From contig CM042088.1 in NCBI GenBank assembly GCA_023512835.1, forward strand, positions 3,464,078-3,528,077: 64,000 nt of DNA. The letters run 5' to 3'. The notes under the pieces are model-generated. The model was not told where the DNA came from. It worked only from the letters and a program-made list of their open reading frames with translations, and did no database searches. The position numbers were made by a program, and so were the translations under genes. Below, piece by piece: positions 12,150 through 24,100 of the stretch (position 1 is the first letter of the stretch; each line of letters opens with the position of its first letter). This stretch comes from Taxillus chinensis (taxonomy: Eukaryota > Streptophyta > Magnoliopsida > Santalales > Loranthaceae).

Positions 12150-15100
12150 TTACACAGGAATTGCCTCTGATATTGACTCTGCTGCTCCACTGCTGCTACC
12201 ATTGAGCAGTGTAGTGTTGCCATCAGAATCAACATCTACAATGACAGAATCACCCTCTTTTATTTCCCTTGCAAGCATCTTCTCTGCCATACAATCCTCC
12301 AGAAGTCTCATTATAGCTCTTCTCAGAGGTCGTGCCCCATAGCTTGGGTTGTACCCTTCTTCAACCACCCTATCTATAAACCTCTCTGTCACCTGAAGTT
12401 CAATCTCCTTGATCCTCAGCCTGTCCAAAACCTCCTTAAGCATTATATCAGCTATCTCCTTTACCTCCAGCTTTGTGAGCTGGCGGAAAACAATCATCTC
12501 ATCCAACCTGTTCAGGAATTCTGGTCTAAAATATTGCTTGAGCTCCTCTGTCACAAGGCTTTTGATTCGATTGTAACTACTATCCTTCTCATCATAATCA
12601 AGATCAAATCCAATCCGCCGGCCTCCCTTCTCAATCACATTGCTTCCAACATTTGACGTCATGATCAGAAGTGTGTTCTTAAAGTCCACAGTTCTACCCT
12701 TGCTGTCAGTGAGCCTTCCGTCTTCAAGAATCTGAAGCATCATGTTAAAGACATCAGGGTGTGCCTTTTCAATCTCATCAAATAGAACTACTGTGTAAGG
12801 ACGTCTTCGTACAGCCTCCGTGAGCTGACCGCCCTCAGTGTAACCCACATAACCAGGGGGTGAGCCGATGAGCTTGGAGACAGTGTGTCTCTCCATGAAT
12901 TCACTCATGTCCAGTCGAACCATGGCCTCTTCAGAACCAAAATAGTACACAGCTAGGGATTTTGCAAGTTCCGATTTCCCCACACCAGTTGGGCCAGAAA
13001 ATATGAAGCTTGCAATAGGTCGGTTGGGATTCTTAAGCCCCACACGAGCCCGGCGAATGGCTCGGCTGATGGCTTTAACAGCCTCATCCTGACCAATGAC
13101 TCTTCTGTGAAGGGTCTCTTCCATCTTAAGAAGGCGATGAGATTCATCTGTTGAAACTTTTTCAACAGGAATGCCAGTCCAAGAAGAAACAATATGCTGA
13201 ATGTCAACATCTGTCACAACAGGACCAACATCCCCTGCCTCCGTCTCTGCTTTGCTCATCTCTTTGCTTTTGTCAATAAGAGTAGAGATTTGGGCCTTGA
13301 GATCCATTTCTCGATCACGCAATTCCCCGGCCTACTCAACAGTTACAGTAATATAATATGTAAGCTAAGCAGAACACTTGAATTGCAGAAGCAAGATAAT
13401 GTATCATTTAGTCAATGGAAACAGGAACAAAGAGAAAAAGAAAAAGTATAGAGTTTACCTTCTCAAAATCCTGGCCGCGAACTGCTTCATTTTTCTCTTT
13501 TGTAATCTGTCTGAGTTCTTTCTCAATTTCCCTAGCTTCCTCAGGAAGCTTCATATAAATGACTGTGTTTCAAATATAGGAAGGGAGAGCGAGAAATGAC
13601 AAGACTGAAATAAAAGAGACCATACCTGAGCATGACGTAGCCTAACACGAGAACCAGCTTCGTCAATCAAATCAATTGCTTTATCAGGTAGAAAGCGATC
13701 ACTGTATATGTACAACATATGCATTTAAATAAAGAAATAACCATGGAAGGAAAAAGCCAAGTCACATCAACTCAACACAACAATGCTAATCCTTCAGCCA
13801 AGTCGTGTATCTAAGGAGATGTTTGGTAAAATAATATTATTTTTAAAAATATAATTATTCTTAAAAATGATAGATTTAGATAATTTAAAACTATTTATGA
13901 GTGATATAAATTCATCTGATCATACAATTTTTCAAAGTAAATTTATTTTTAAAAAAAAGTCATATGAAGCCAAACAGCCCCTAAGAATCATACAAATACT
14001 CATATGCAATTTAGACAATCCAAGAGGTTCTAAAATCCAAAGTTTAATTTTTAATTTTTAATTTCTTAATTATTTTTACATTTTTAAACTAGAATCTAAC
14101 CAAGTCTCTAAAAAATTGGGAACTATAATTATAGTAAAAAATAATAAAGAAAATAATTCTTTCTTATTAATGTTAAAAAATTACAAATACATATATATAC
14201 ACAATTAGGAAACCAAAATTATCTAGCAAATTGCTTGTGTTTGTTGTTTTGTGATTTCAACAATAGCATGGACAACCTTGAGCTCAAAGTATTGCCACGG
14301 GCAAACAATCACACCACAAAACTGCAGTAGGAAGAATGACGCGACACAGAGAAGAATCAAGAATACCAGCTCAATCTGGAACATAGGACATATTCCTCCA
14401 GCATGCGGCAGTGCTGGTGTTGCCGGCAGCAATGGATGGCGATGATTGGCAATAGCAGGGCCTCTTACCGAGAGAGAGAGAGAGAGAGAATATGCACTCG
14501 ATCTTAGAACACGCAATGTTGTGAGTTAACAAGGGAAGGAAAGGATAAGAGTTGACTACAAGAGAAGAACCGAGACTTTTGCAAGAGTGGAAATGGCAGC
14601 TCCTCCAGTTATGGTTTTAGGCTTCGATACCATGTAAAAAATAATAGAAAAAATAATTCTTTTTTATTATTATTAAGAGAATACAAATATATACACACAA
14701 TTAAGAGACCTAGATTAGAAAATAATAATATTTAGGAAACTAAATATATACTTAAATAATTATAAATATAATGGCTAATTAATTAGAAATGCTTTTCAAT
14801 TATTACAAGCCTCGATGTTACAAACCTCGATGCAAAACATAAATTGCCTTAACAAAATGTGAAAGATTCCCAAAAATGAAATAATAGTTTTACACGTGCA
14901 AAAGCATGGCAAAAACTTAACATAAGCATAAAACTATATATATATATAAGATGTGATTAAAAGGAAGAATTTAAAGGCACATACCTAATGTATTGGTAGG
15001 ACAGCTGCGCTGCAGCCTCTAACGCATCATTTGTATACTGGAGTTTGTGGTGAATTTCATACCGCTCGCGAAGGCCTTTTAATATCTCTATTGTTTCACC

Positions 15101-18100
15101 CACAGATGGTTCAGGCACTTTCACAGGTTGAAATCGTCTTTCCAAGGCTGGGTCTTTTTCAATGTGTTTCCTATATTCATCAAGTGTCGTTGCTCCAATG
15201 CACTGCACAAAAACAAAAAATATTAATAATAAACAAAAGTTCTTGTCCGCAATAGTTCTCCAATTAGAAAAGCAATAACCAATATGACAAATCAAAAGTA
15301 AGATCACATTGAAGGCATTGCTGCATACAGATGGCAGCTATCGTTGAAATTCCCGAAATCATCTTATCAACTACTCTCATGTTTACTGTCACTTATCTTA
15401 GACCTTGTAGTGTGCTACTCTAGCAGAAAATGTATCCCATCTTTTAGCATGTTAATCAAAATGCTCATATAACAAGAATAACATCAGCACTCATAATAAA
15501 ATATATACCCTTTGGACATTTGAAATATATAAAAGCACCTTTCCAATATATATATATATAGAGAGAGAGAGAGAAAGAGATTACTATTTCTCCTTCCACC
15601 AGCAGGAAACCTATTCCCATCATGTCAAATGTGCATCAATTGCACAAATAATGGGAATAACATCAACGAACACATCATAACAAATATACCCTAACAAAAT
15701 TCCAAATACTTTGTTTGCTGTGGCAATGGTTGCTGAGTGGATTTTTGTAATATAAAAAGTACTACTATAATATGATAATAATTTAAAGTTCAGAAACAAT
15801 GAAGGAAACTAGAATAGTATAGCTTCTATGATCTGTTCTTACCCTAAATGTTTTGCATTAAAAACAAATAAATAAATAAAACACTATAAATAATTATATT
15901 TAAATCTTTTTTATAAAAGTAAGACAAACTTTATTTGAAAAAAATCGAACCAAGGAGTGGGTGAAATGCAAAATACAGGACAAACAATTCAAAATATCTC
16001 ACAAGGACCAAAATATAACACAGGATCCTAAAACACATGACAGGCAATCCAGCGTCTTTTGGTCACACGTGTAAAAACATAATCAATACACAACTCCTCA
16101 ATGACATCTTTTTGATGAGGGTGAAGTTAGCTTTCTGGTCAAACCCGTTGGAATGGTATTTACCATATGGAGTTTTATCATATCTGACACACGTTATGTT
16201 ATATGTATGAGTGTTGCAAATCATGTATTATTTAAGAAAAGAAAAGAACATACACGTACGTCTCTTTTACGAAACACATACAGGTTGTGGCTGAACTTGT
16301 GTTTTTTTACACAATTAAATTTCCTAGGATTTTTGTGATTTTTTGTTTTTTTCTATATGTATAAACAATATTTTAATGTTGTGTTTGGTGTACCATATTA
16401 GATGAAATTAGTATTAAATTATCAATTTTGATAATTTTATATATTATATTTGATAACTATGACAATATATAAAATAATACCGAATTGTTTTCATTTTATA
16501 CATTTCTCAAAGGGCATTCAATTCTTTTCTTTGTTTTATTATTTAACGTATATAACCATAGTTATTAAAAGTATGCCTAGGCATCAGAGCAGTGGCCGCA
16601 GCTCATGCATTTCATTTCGTCTTGCAAGGCGAGTTCTGTGAAGCGCAGATAAAGCGCATTTGTTTGCGCTTTGGTCCCAGTCTCAAGGTGCAAAGAAAGC
16701 ACACCTTGAAGAAGTGAGGCGAGAAAAAAAAATGACAAGACAGTGCTCCAGCGATGTCCATGGTCTCAACGACAACATCGCTTCAGGTTCTTTTCTTCTA
16801 TGCTCTTTTTTGTTTTTTCTTCTCTCTTCTCTGTTCACTCCTCTCTCAGCACAGCATCACTCTTCTCTCCACTCTCCTCTCTTGGCAACAAAATTGCTCC
16901 AGCACTACTTCTTTCTTTTTCTTCTTTTTACCTGATTACCCTCTCTTTATTTTATTTTTTTAGGTATGCTCTTTGCTCTCTAACTTAGGGTTCTTCTTCA
17001 TTGCTGCTGCAAGCTATATGATTGTGATCTAATCGCGGGTTTTTTTTTGCTCCCTTAATATATGTATGACAGTAATTTTTTCTTCATTGTTGCCAGCATA
17101 ATATATATATGAAATAATATGTATATTATTATCTAAGAAATTAAATTGTAATATATAATCTTCTTTTCGTGGTTGATGTAATATAAAATATATGTATGAG
17201 ATATGGTTCAAAGTATCGAACGAGTCATCACGGGATCGGAGCCTCCCAATACGAGATCCAGGTCCAATACGGGCTTCTCGCCGTCTTTCATGTATCTCGT
17301 CGATCTTGGCCGAGACACACCGAGTCAGTCGAGAAATCGCTGATGCGTCTCCTCCTTGATGAGATCGCGTCCGAAATTGCCGGTATGTTATGCAATTTCT
17401 TTTCTTCCTCCGTTTTTTTTCTTCATATTCTTCTCGGTCGACTTCACTCATGCTTCATGCTGCCGATCGCTGCTGTGGCCGATTGTTGCAGTGTCGCTTT
17501 CGATTGCCACAACGTCATGCGTCATTGTCGATCACAGATCACCCCTGTGTCGTCTGCGTCGTGCGTTGTCGTGCATCTGTGTCGCCTGCGTCATCGCTGC
17601 CGATCACGGAACACCCCTGCATCGTCTGCATCGTGCGCCTGCATCGACGTTGTCGATCCCCTATTTTTCTTCCCCACTATCGATTGTCAACGATATTTTT
17701 TTTCTTCCTTCTTCTCTCACTCTCCGCTGACGCCGACGTTTCCTATGTTACCTTTATTTATCTACTCTAATTTTTTTAAAATTAATTTCTGCTAAGTTTG
17801 CGTGTGCATTTATAAAACTAAAAAATAAATAAATTATACCTATGTTAAATTATTTTTTTTATATTTTTCCAAAAAAAAGATATTAATTATATTAAAACAA
17901 ATTAAATTTTAGACTAGAAATTTCTATACTTACAATCAAATATAGAAACTAATTTTATCAATAATTATAGATTATAATTTTATAATAAATTATAAATCAT
18001 AAACAATATAATCGTATATTTATTTCAATGCTAAAGTAATATTTCAGCATCCTTTCTTTTGTTTGAAGTCATAACATGCAATTGAAATTATTTATTTTGT

Positions 18101-21100
18101 TTGTTTAATCGTGTTAATGGGATGATTTGATTTTTTCTAATTTTTTTTATTTTTATTTTTTAAATTGAATATTATTTTATATCTAAAGTTGCATCTCGCC
18201 CGAAATGTAACGAATCATCCACGACCACGACGACCGTGACTTCGAACCATGGTATGAGATAATGTTTCAGTTGGAATGAGTTATCTATAATTAGTATAGA
18301 ATATTTGATGATATGTAATTGATTATGTAATTATTGATGTTACTATTCTTAGAAGTACACCTAAATTAGATTATGGGTAAGTTGTATATATGTGTATGTA
18401 ATCATTCGCCTAAAATTATCAATAATAAGAAAGATTCATTTTTCTCTCTTATTTTCTACTTAGTATCAAAGTAAAACCCTAACCTTAGAGGAGCTATCCT
18501 CTGCCCATGTCAAAGGACTTCCCGTAGCCCACGTCTATTGCTCTATCACTACCTTAGCCATTGTCGTCACCGTCACCACCCCCAATTGCCGCCGTCGCCA
18601 TCGCTACTGATTGCTGTCGTTACCATCAATAGCCACCAGAGCCTTTCTCGTAACTGTAATAGCGTCAACATTGCCTTCACAATGTGGGTTACGTCCATTG
18701 TCGCCAATCCTACGGCCATTTCTCGCCGACGATGATGTCTGCCACTGGCATCATCTGTTGCCACCGTCAGCATCACCATCATTACCATCTCTGACCATGA
18801 TCGGACCGTAACAACGTAGTCGTCATGCTATGGGTTTCGTCTCCACGGTTGCTGCCAACCCTATTCGTCTCCGCCATCGCCTTACTTGTTCTTAGTTGCA
18901 CGTGCCTATTGTCGCTAGATGCTCCTATCCCGCATGTTGTTGCCAAGCTAACCTATTGGTGTTATTGGTGTTATTTGGCTTCGGTGGTCATTGAGCGTGC
19001 GTTATTGGCATATGGCATTAATAGTGACACATGTCAACATCTTGGTTTGAAGCTTTTTTGGTGTATGTGATTTCTTTGGGTTGGCATTCAACGTGGCTAA
19101 ATCAATAGATCTAATGGTTGTATCCTCTACTTCTCATGTAACTCGCATATTCGGGAATGGTGCGTCTCAATTGGCTTTACTTTCCTTTACCGGCAATACT
19201 TGGGTTATCGATTTGTAGTACCGATCGGACTAGTAATTCCTCTCTAATTACTTCTTTTGAATTCTCGTTGGTTAAATCTGTTCAAGTTGTTAATGGAACT
19301 CTCATGTCAATTACTGGGGCTGGAGTGTCTCCCTTTCACCTACATTTTCTTTGTCATTTGTTTTATTTGCTCTTAATCTCTCTAATAACCTTCTTTCTAT
19401 TAGCCAAATTAGCAAATGTCTTAATTGTTCTGTAATCTTTTATTCTATTTATTGTGTATTTAGGGACAATCTCACAAAAAGATGATTGACATTGGTAGAA
19501 AGAGAGGAGGTTTGTACTATTGGGAGGAATCGAGAACATTAACTTCTGAGCCTAGTCAGGGATTCCAAGTAAGGCATGAGATACTTGATTACGAAAAAAA
19601 TACTTTTATAGCACTATCGTTTAGGGCATTCTTCTTTTGTCAATCTAAAACGATTATTTTCTTCCTTATTTAAAAATATCTCTACCTCTACTTTAAAATG
19701 TGAACAATATATTTATGCTAAAAATTACCATGTTCCATTTAAAATCAGTGTCAATAAAAGTTCTACTCCTTTTCTCTTGTGTCCACACCGATGTTTGGGG
19801 TCCTTTTTTACTCCCGCTTCAAGACAAGATATTTTGTTTCTATTGATGATTGTAGTAGGTAACCGAATATATTTGATGAAATCTAAAAGTGATATTGTTT
19901 ATGTCATTCCTCAATTCTATCAAATGATTGTTATCCGATTCCATACCCCAATTCAAGTGTTTCATTCGACAACGGTCGTGAGTTTGTAAATCAACCGTTG
20001 GTGACTTCTTCAAAGAGAGTTATCAATTTAGGTGAGGGAAAGTCTTTACCGTCTCCTAATCCCGGTAGTAATTGAATCAAGTAACAATGAGAGTTCAACT
20101 TAGATGTTTGAGAAATATTATACCGGACGAGATGCTACTCTCAAGTTTGATTCTCCTCTCAATGACACTATCATGTCATCGAAGATTCTTCTAGGATTGA
20201 TCGTGCGGCCACGAATTCCCACCGAAGTACTTAACACTTTACCTATAGTTTCAAATTCAAATGATGTCTTATCGTCTAACCCTATAGGTTTAGACCATGG
20301 TTCGCAAGATTCGGACGCAGTCCGAGATATCTCCGGACGAGTCGTCAAGGTATCGAAGCCTTCCGATACGAGATCCAGGGCCGATGCAAATGTCTCGCAT
20401 TTTTGTTGCATCCGTCAATCTCGACCGAGATCTCGTCCAAGATATAACGAGTCGGCCGAGAAATCGATGACGTGTTTCTTTCCGGACGAGATCTCGTTCA
20501 AAATTGTCGAGATGTTGAGGTACGTCATCGTGCAATCTCTCTTCTTCCTCTGCTTCTTTTTTTCCTTTGTATTCTTCTCGCCGAAAGTCTCTTCTCACAC
20601 TCCATCTTGGCGTCATTGCCGATCGCAACTATGTCGCTTCCCGCTTCCGATCTCTGGCGTCACTGCGTCGCTTTGCCCGGATTCTTTGTCTTCTTCCCTT
20701 TTTCTTCCCGTTGCACTCACGCTCCCGGCAGTTGTCGACGAGGTCTCGCATCTTCGTTTCTCTGCTGACACTTCTTTTACATTTATTAATATGCTTTATT
20801 TATTTAAAATTTAGCTGTTACGTGTGTGTTTTAAAATTTAGTTGTTACGTGTGTGTTTTAAAATTTAAAATGTGTATTTATTTAAAATTTATTTTAAACG
20901 ATTTTTTTTATTTTAATGGTCTCTTGCGTGTGTTTTTTAAAGTTACTACAAAATAAATATTATACTTAATTTTTCTTCTCTATTTTTTCTAAAATTATTT
21001 TTCTTAAGAAAATATTATACTTAATAAAAACTATTATATGCATAAAAATTAATTTGATCAATAATTATAGGTTTTTTGTGACCATTAAAATTTTATTTTA

Positions 21101-24100
21101 ATAAATTATAAATCATATAAAATATAATAGTATATTTATTTTAATATTACGATAATGCTCCGGTGCTTTTTAAATTTAAAGTCATAAAATACAATTTAAA
21201 TCATTTATTTTGCTTATTTGATGATTCTAATGTGATGATTTAATTTTTTTCTTATTTTTCTATGATTCTTATTTTTTAAATGGAATATTATTTCGTGTCT
21301 AAAGTTATATCTCACCCGAGATATAACGAGTCGTCAGCAACCGCAACGCGATGACGTCCGCAACCGCGACTTCAAACCATGATTTAGACAATCCCACAAG
21401 TCGAAGGTATCCTCTTCGTGACCGTAAAGAACCAGATAGATTGAAATTTTCAAAATCATCTTCTAATGTTGTTTATCCAATTTTTGACTTCCTCTCCTAT
21501 CATCGCTTGTCTAAATCTCATCATATTTTTGCCCTTTAGTTGTCTTCTATATCTGTTCCTAGTCATTTTCAAGTAGCTCTTGAAAATTCCAAATGAAAGT
21601 CTATTATGGTAGAGAAAATAAAAGCTCTTTTAAAGAATTTCACTTGGAAATTAGCTGAGTTACCTCGAGATAAGAAGACAGTGGGATGCAAATGGATGTT
21701 TATAGTAAAGTATAAGTCAAATGGAACAGTTGAAAGATACAAGGTCGATTAATTGCCAAGGGTTACACTCAGATGTATGGGATTAACTACCAAGAAACCT
21801 TTGCTCCTGTTCCTAAGATGAGTCTTGTTGGAGTTATTTTATCTTTTGCGTCTAACTTAGACTACCCATTACGCCAGACCGACATGAAGAATGTCTTTCT
21901 CTATGGTGATTTGATGGAAGAGGTATATATGAATCCTCCTAGTTTTACACCAAAAGATGCAAAGGTATGCAAGCTAAAAAAGACGTTATATGGTTTGAAA
22001 CAATCACCACGAGCTTAGTTTGGCCGATTGAGCCATTCAATGCGGGGATATGATTTAAGTCTTTGGCTAATCACACTGTTCTATAAAAGAGAAGGTGATG
22101 ATATTACATTGCTACTTGTTTACGTTGATGATATGATTGTTAAAAGTAATAACATATCCGAGATAGAAAAATTTCGTTGGTATTTAACAAAGGAATTTGA
22201 GATGAAAGACTTGGGGGCTTTAAAATACTTGTTAAAACCATGGTCTAGACCTCAAAAGAAGTATGCTTTAGACCTCCTTGCTTGAAACTAATAACTCGCT
22301 TGCACACCCGCAGATACTCCTATTGAGGTAACCATGGTCTAACTATCTACCCTAATCAAATTCCAACAAATAAAAAAAGATATCAGAGGTTAGTGGAAAA
22401 ATTAATCTATCTAATTCACACTATACCTGATATTTCGTATGCAATTAGTGCTATGAGCCAATTCATACATAATCCGAATGATCGACATATGAGTGCTCTA
22501 AATCATATTCTGGCTTATTTGAAGTCTTCTCCAAGCAAAGGTATTATGTTCTCCAAGCATGAACACCTAGACATTATGGGATACATCGACTCTGACTTTG
22601 CTAAATTTAAATTTGATAGGAAGTTTACTTCAAGGTATGTATCATTTGTGGGGTGATAATCGATAACTTAGCGGATCAAGAAATAGAATGTGATTTCTCC
22701 GTCTAAGTGCGAAGCTAAATATCGTGCTCTTCATCATGTTACTCAAAAGCTTACGTGACTACGTATTCTTTTGCAAGACCTTGGTTATGATCCTCGAAGC
22801 CAATGATACTCTTTTGTGATGACACAAATTGTCATCAAGATAGCTAATAATTCATTCCAACATGATCGTACCAAACATATTAAACTTGACAGGAATTACA
22901 TCAAAAATAATCTAAATTTTGATGTAATGGAGGTTTCTACATTAAGAGAGCGAGAACAATTGGGTGATGTGATGACTCATGCGGTTTCTGGTGTTTCATT
23001 CCACATATCTTTATTCAAGTTGAGCAAATGTGATATTTATGCACAACTTGAGAGGAACACTTAGAATGAGTTGTCCATAATTAGTATAGAATATTTGATT
23101 GATATGTGATTGATTATGTAATTATTGATGTTACTATTCTTAGAAGTATACCTAAATTAGACTATGAGTGAATTGTATATATGTGTATGTAATCATTCGT
23201 CTAAAATTATCAATAATAAAAAAGATTTATTTTTCTCTCTTATTTTCTACTTGTTTCTATTTTTTGGGTGAAAGACTAAGATGTCTTTTTTTAGGCTATT
23301 AGATAAAAATATATTATATAAAAATGTATGCCTTGCTTCTCTTAGTCCAGTGCTCTTTTTACGCCTTAGGTCTTAAATAACTATGCATAAAATAAGTTTT
23401 ATTATTTATGATAAACAAAATTTAATTCTTAATTTGCAGTATCAAATTTTTTATATTTTTTAATATAAATAGACCTAATTGAAAATCATTTAATGACAAT
23501 TATTTAACGAAAACTATTAATTACGAGCTACTTACATAAGGTTAAGTCATAATAGTCTAGTAAAAATTAAATATACTACTCGCCCTAAACCAAACAATTT
23601 TTAGATCACATAATCATAGCCTAATAAGAATAATTGCAAAGGGGCCAACCTTGTCTAAATGGCTATCCAAACCCCTTTTTTAGGTGTTACAGACATTTTG
23701 TGAACAGGAATTTTGAAAACAATATTCATTTTATCACAAAAGTCACAAAGCAAATTTAGATATCTCAATCCCAATAGTGTTTTTTGTGAACATTTCTCGC
23801 ATAAAAAAATGCCCTAAAAGTATGGTGCTAGAGAATATTGTTTCATAATCCGATCCAAATGGCTCACAAAAATGAATATTGTTTCTATACATTGACATCT
23901 TAAAGAACTGGCAACGCATTCTATATAGTGTGAATACACCAACAATTTCACATCATTTGCATGTAGATAGTTGATTATTAAGTATTGACAAAGAAGAAAA
24001 AATAAAAGAAAAAGATAAGAGACTATGCAAGTATGTGTATTTAATTTCTAGCGGAACTCTCTTACCTGTAGTTCACCTCTGGCCAAAGCAGGTTTTAATA

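Larger units (their letters stand above)
18263..23252 (+). mobile_element. Decayed Ty1/copia retrotransposon in ClpC intron
   Basis: Short LTRs at about 18274-18463 and 23068-23251 share long exact runs, with about a dozen differences. Right after the left LTR is TATCAAAG, a degraded initiator-Met primer site. Internal scraps in order: protease-like NTWVID at about 19200, a pre-integrase KRGGLYYW at about 19500, the start of integrase (HTDVWGPF, 19780), then a reverse transcriptase/RNase H region (21600-23064). Most of integrase is missing and stops and frameshifts are frequent, so it is dead. It is antisense to ClpC and interrupted by the TIR element at 20296-21380. Confidence 0.8.
16557..23385. 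mobile_element. Possible old DNA element split by later insertions
   Basis: The left end reads CATAGTTATTAAAAGTATG followed by CCTAGGC. The right end, reversed, reads CATAGTTATTTAAGACC followed by CTAAGGCG. These look like diverged inverted ends of one element whose middle now carries the copia and TIR insertions. The left arm (to about 17193) has CGAG/GCGC-rich patches; the right arm begins near 23262. No target duplication could be confirmed. Confidence 0.35.
15203..24065 (-). other. 8.9-kb ClpC intron filled with mobile elements
   Basis: The donor (ATTACAG-type exon edge with GTAAGAG) at 24065 and acceptor TTTTGTGCAG at 15203 bound one intron between the exon ending GELQ and the exon starting [10 protein letters not shown]. 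Elements recognised inside: arms of an older TIR element (16557-17193, 23262-23385), two related TIR elements (17203-18251, 20296-21380) and a copia element (18263-23252). 15203-16556 and 23386-24065 show only AT-rich sequence with TA/GA runs near 15545-15580. Confidence 0.85.

Noticed and set aside
17196..17795. 199-codon plus-strand frame
   Set aside because: Inside the TIR element; Ser/Cys/Arg-rich with no domain and not conserved in the second copy.
20104..20814. 236-codon plus-strand frame
   Set aside because: Chimera of a copia pol fragment and the TIR element inserted at 20296.
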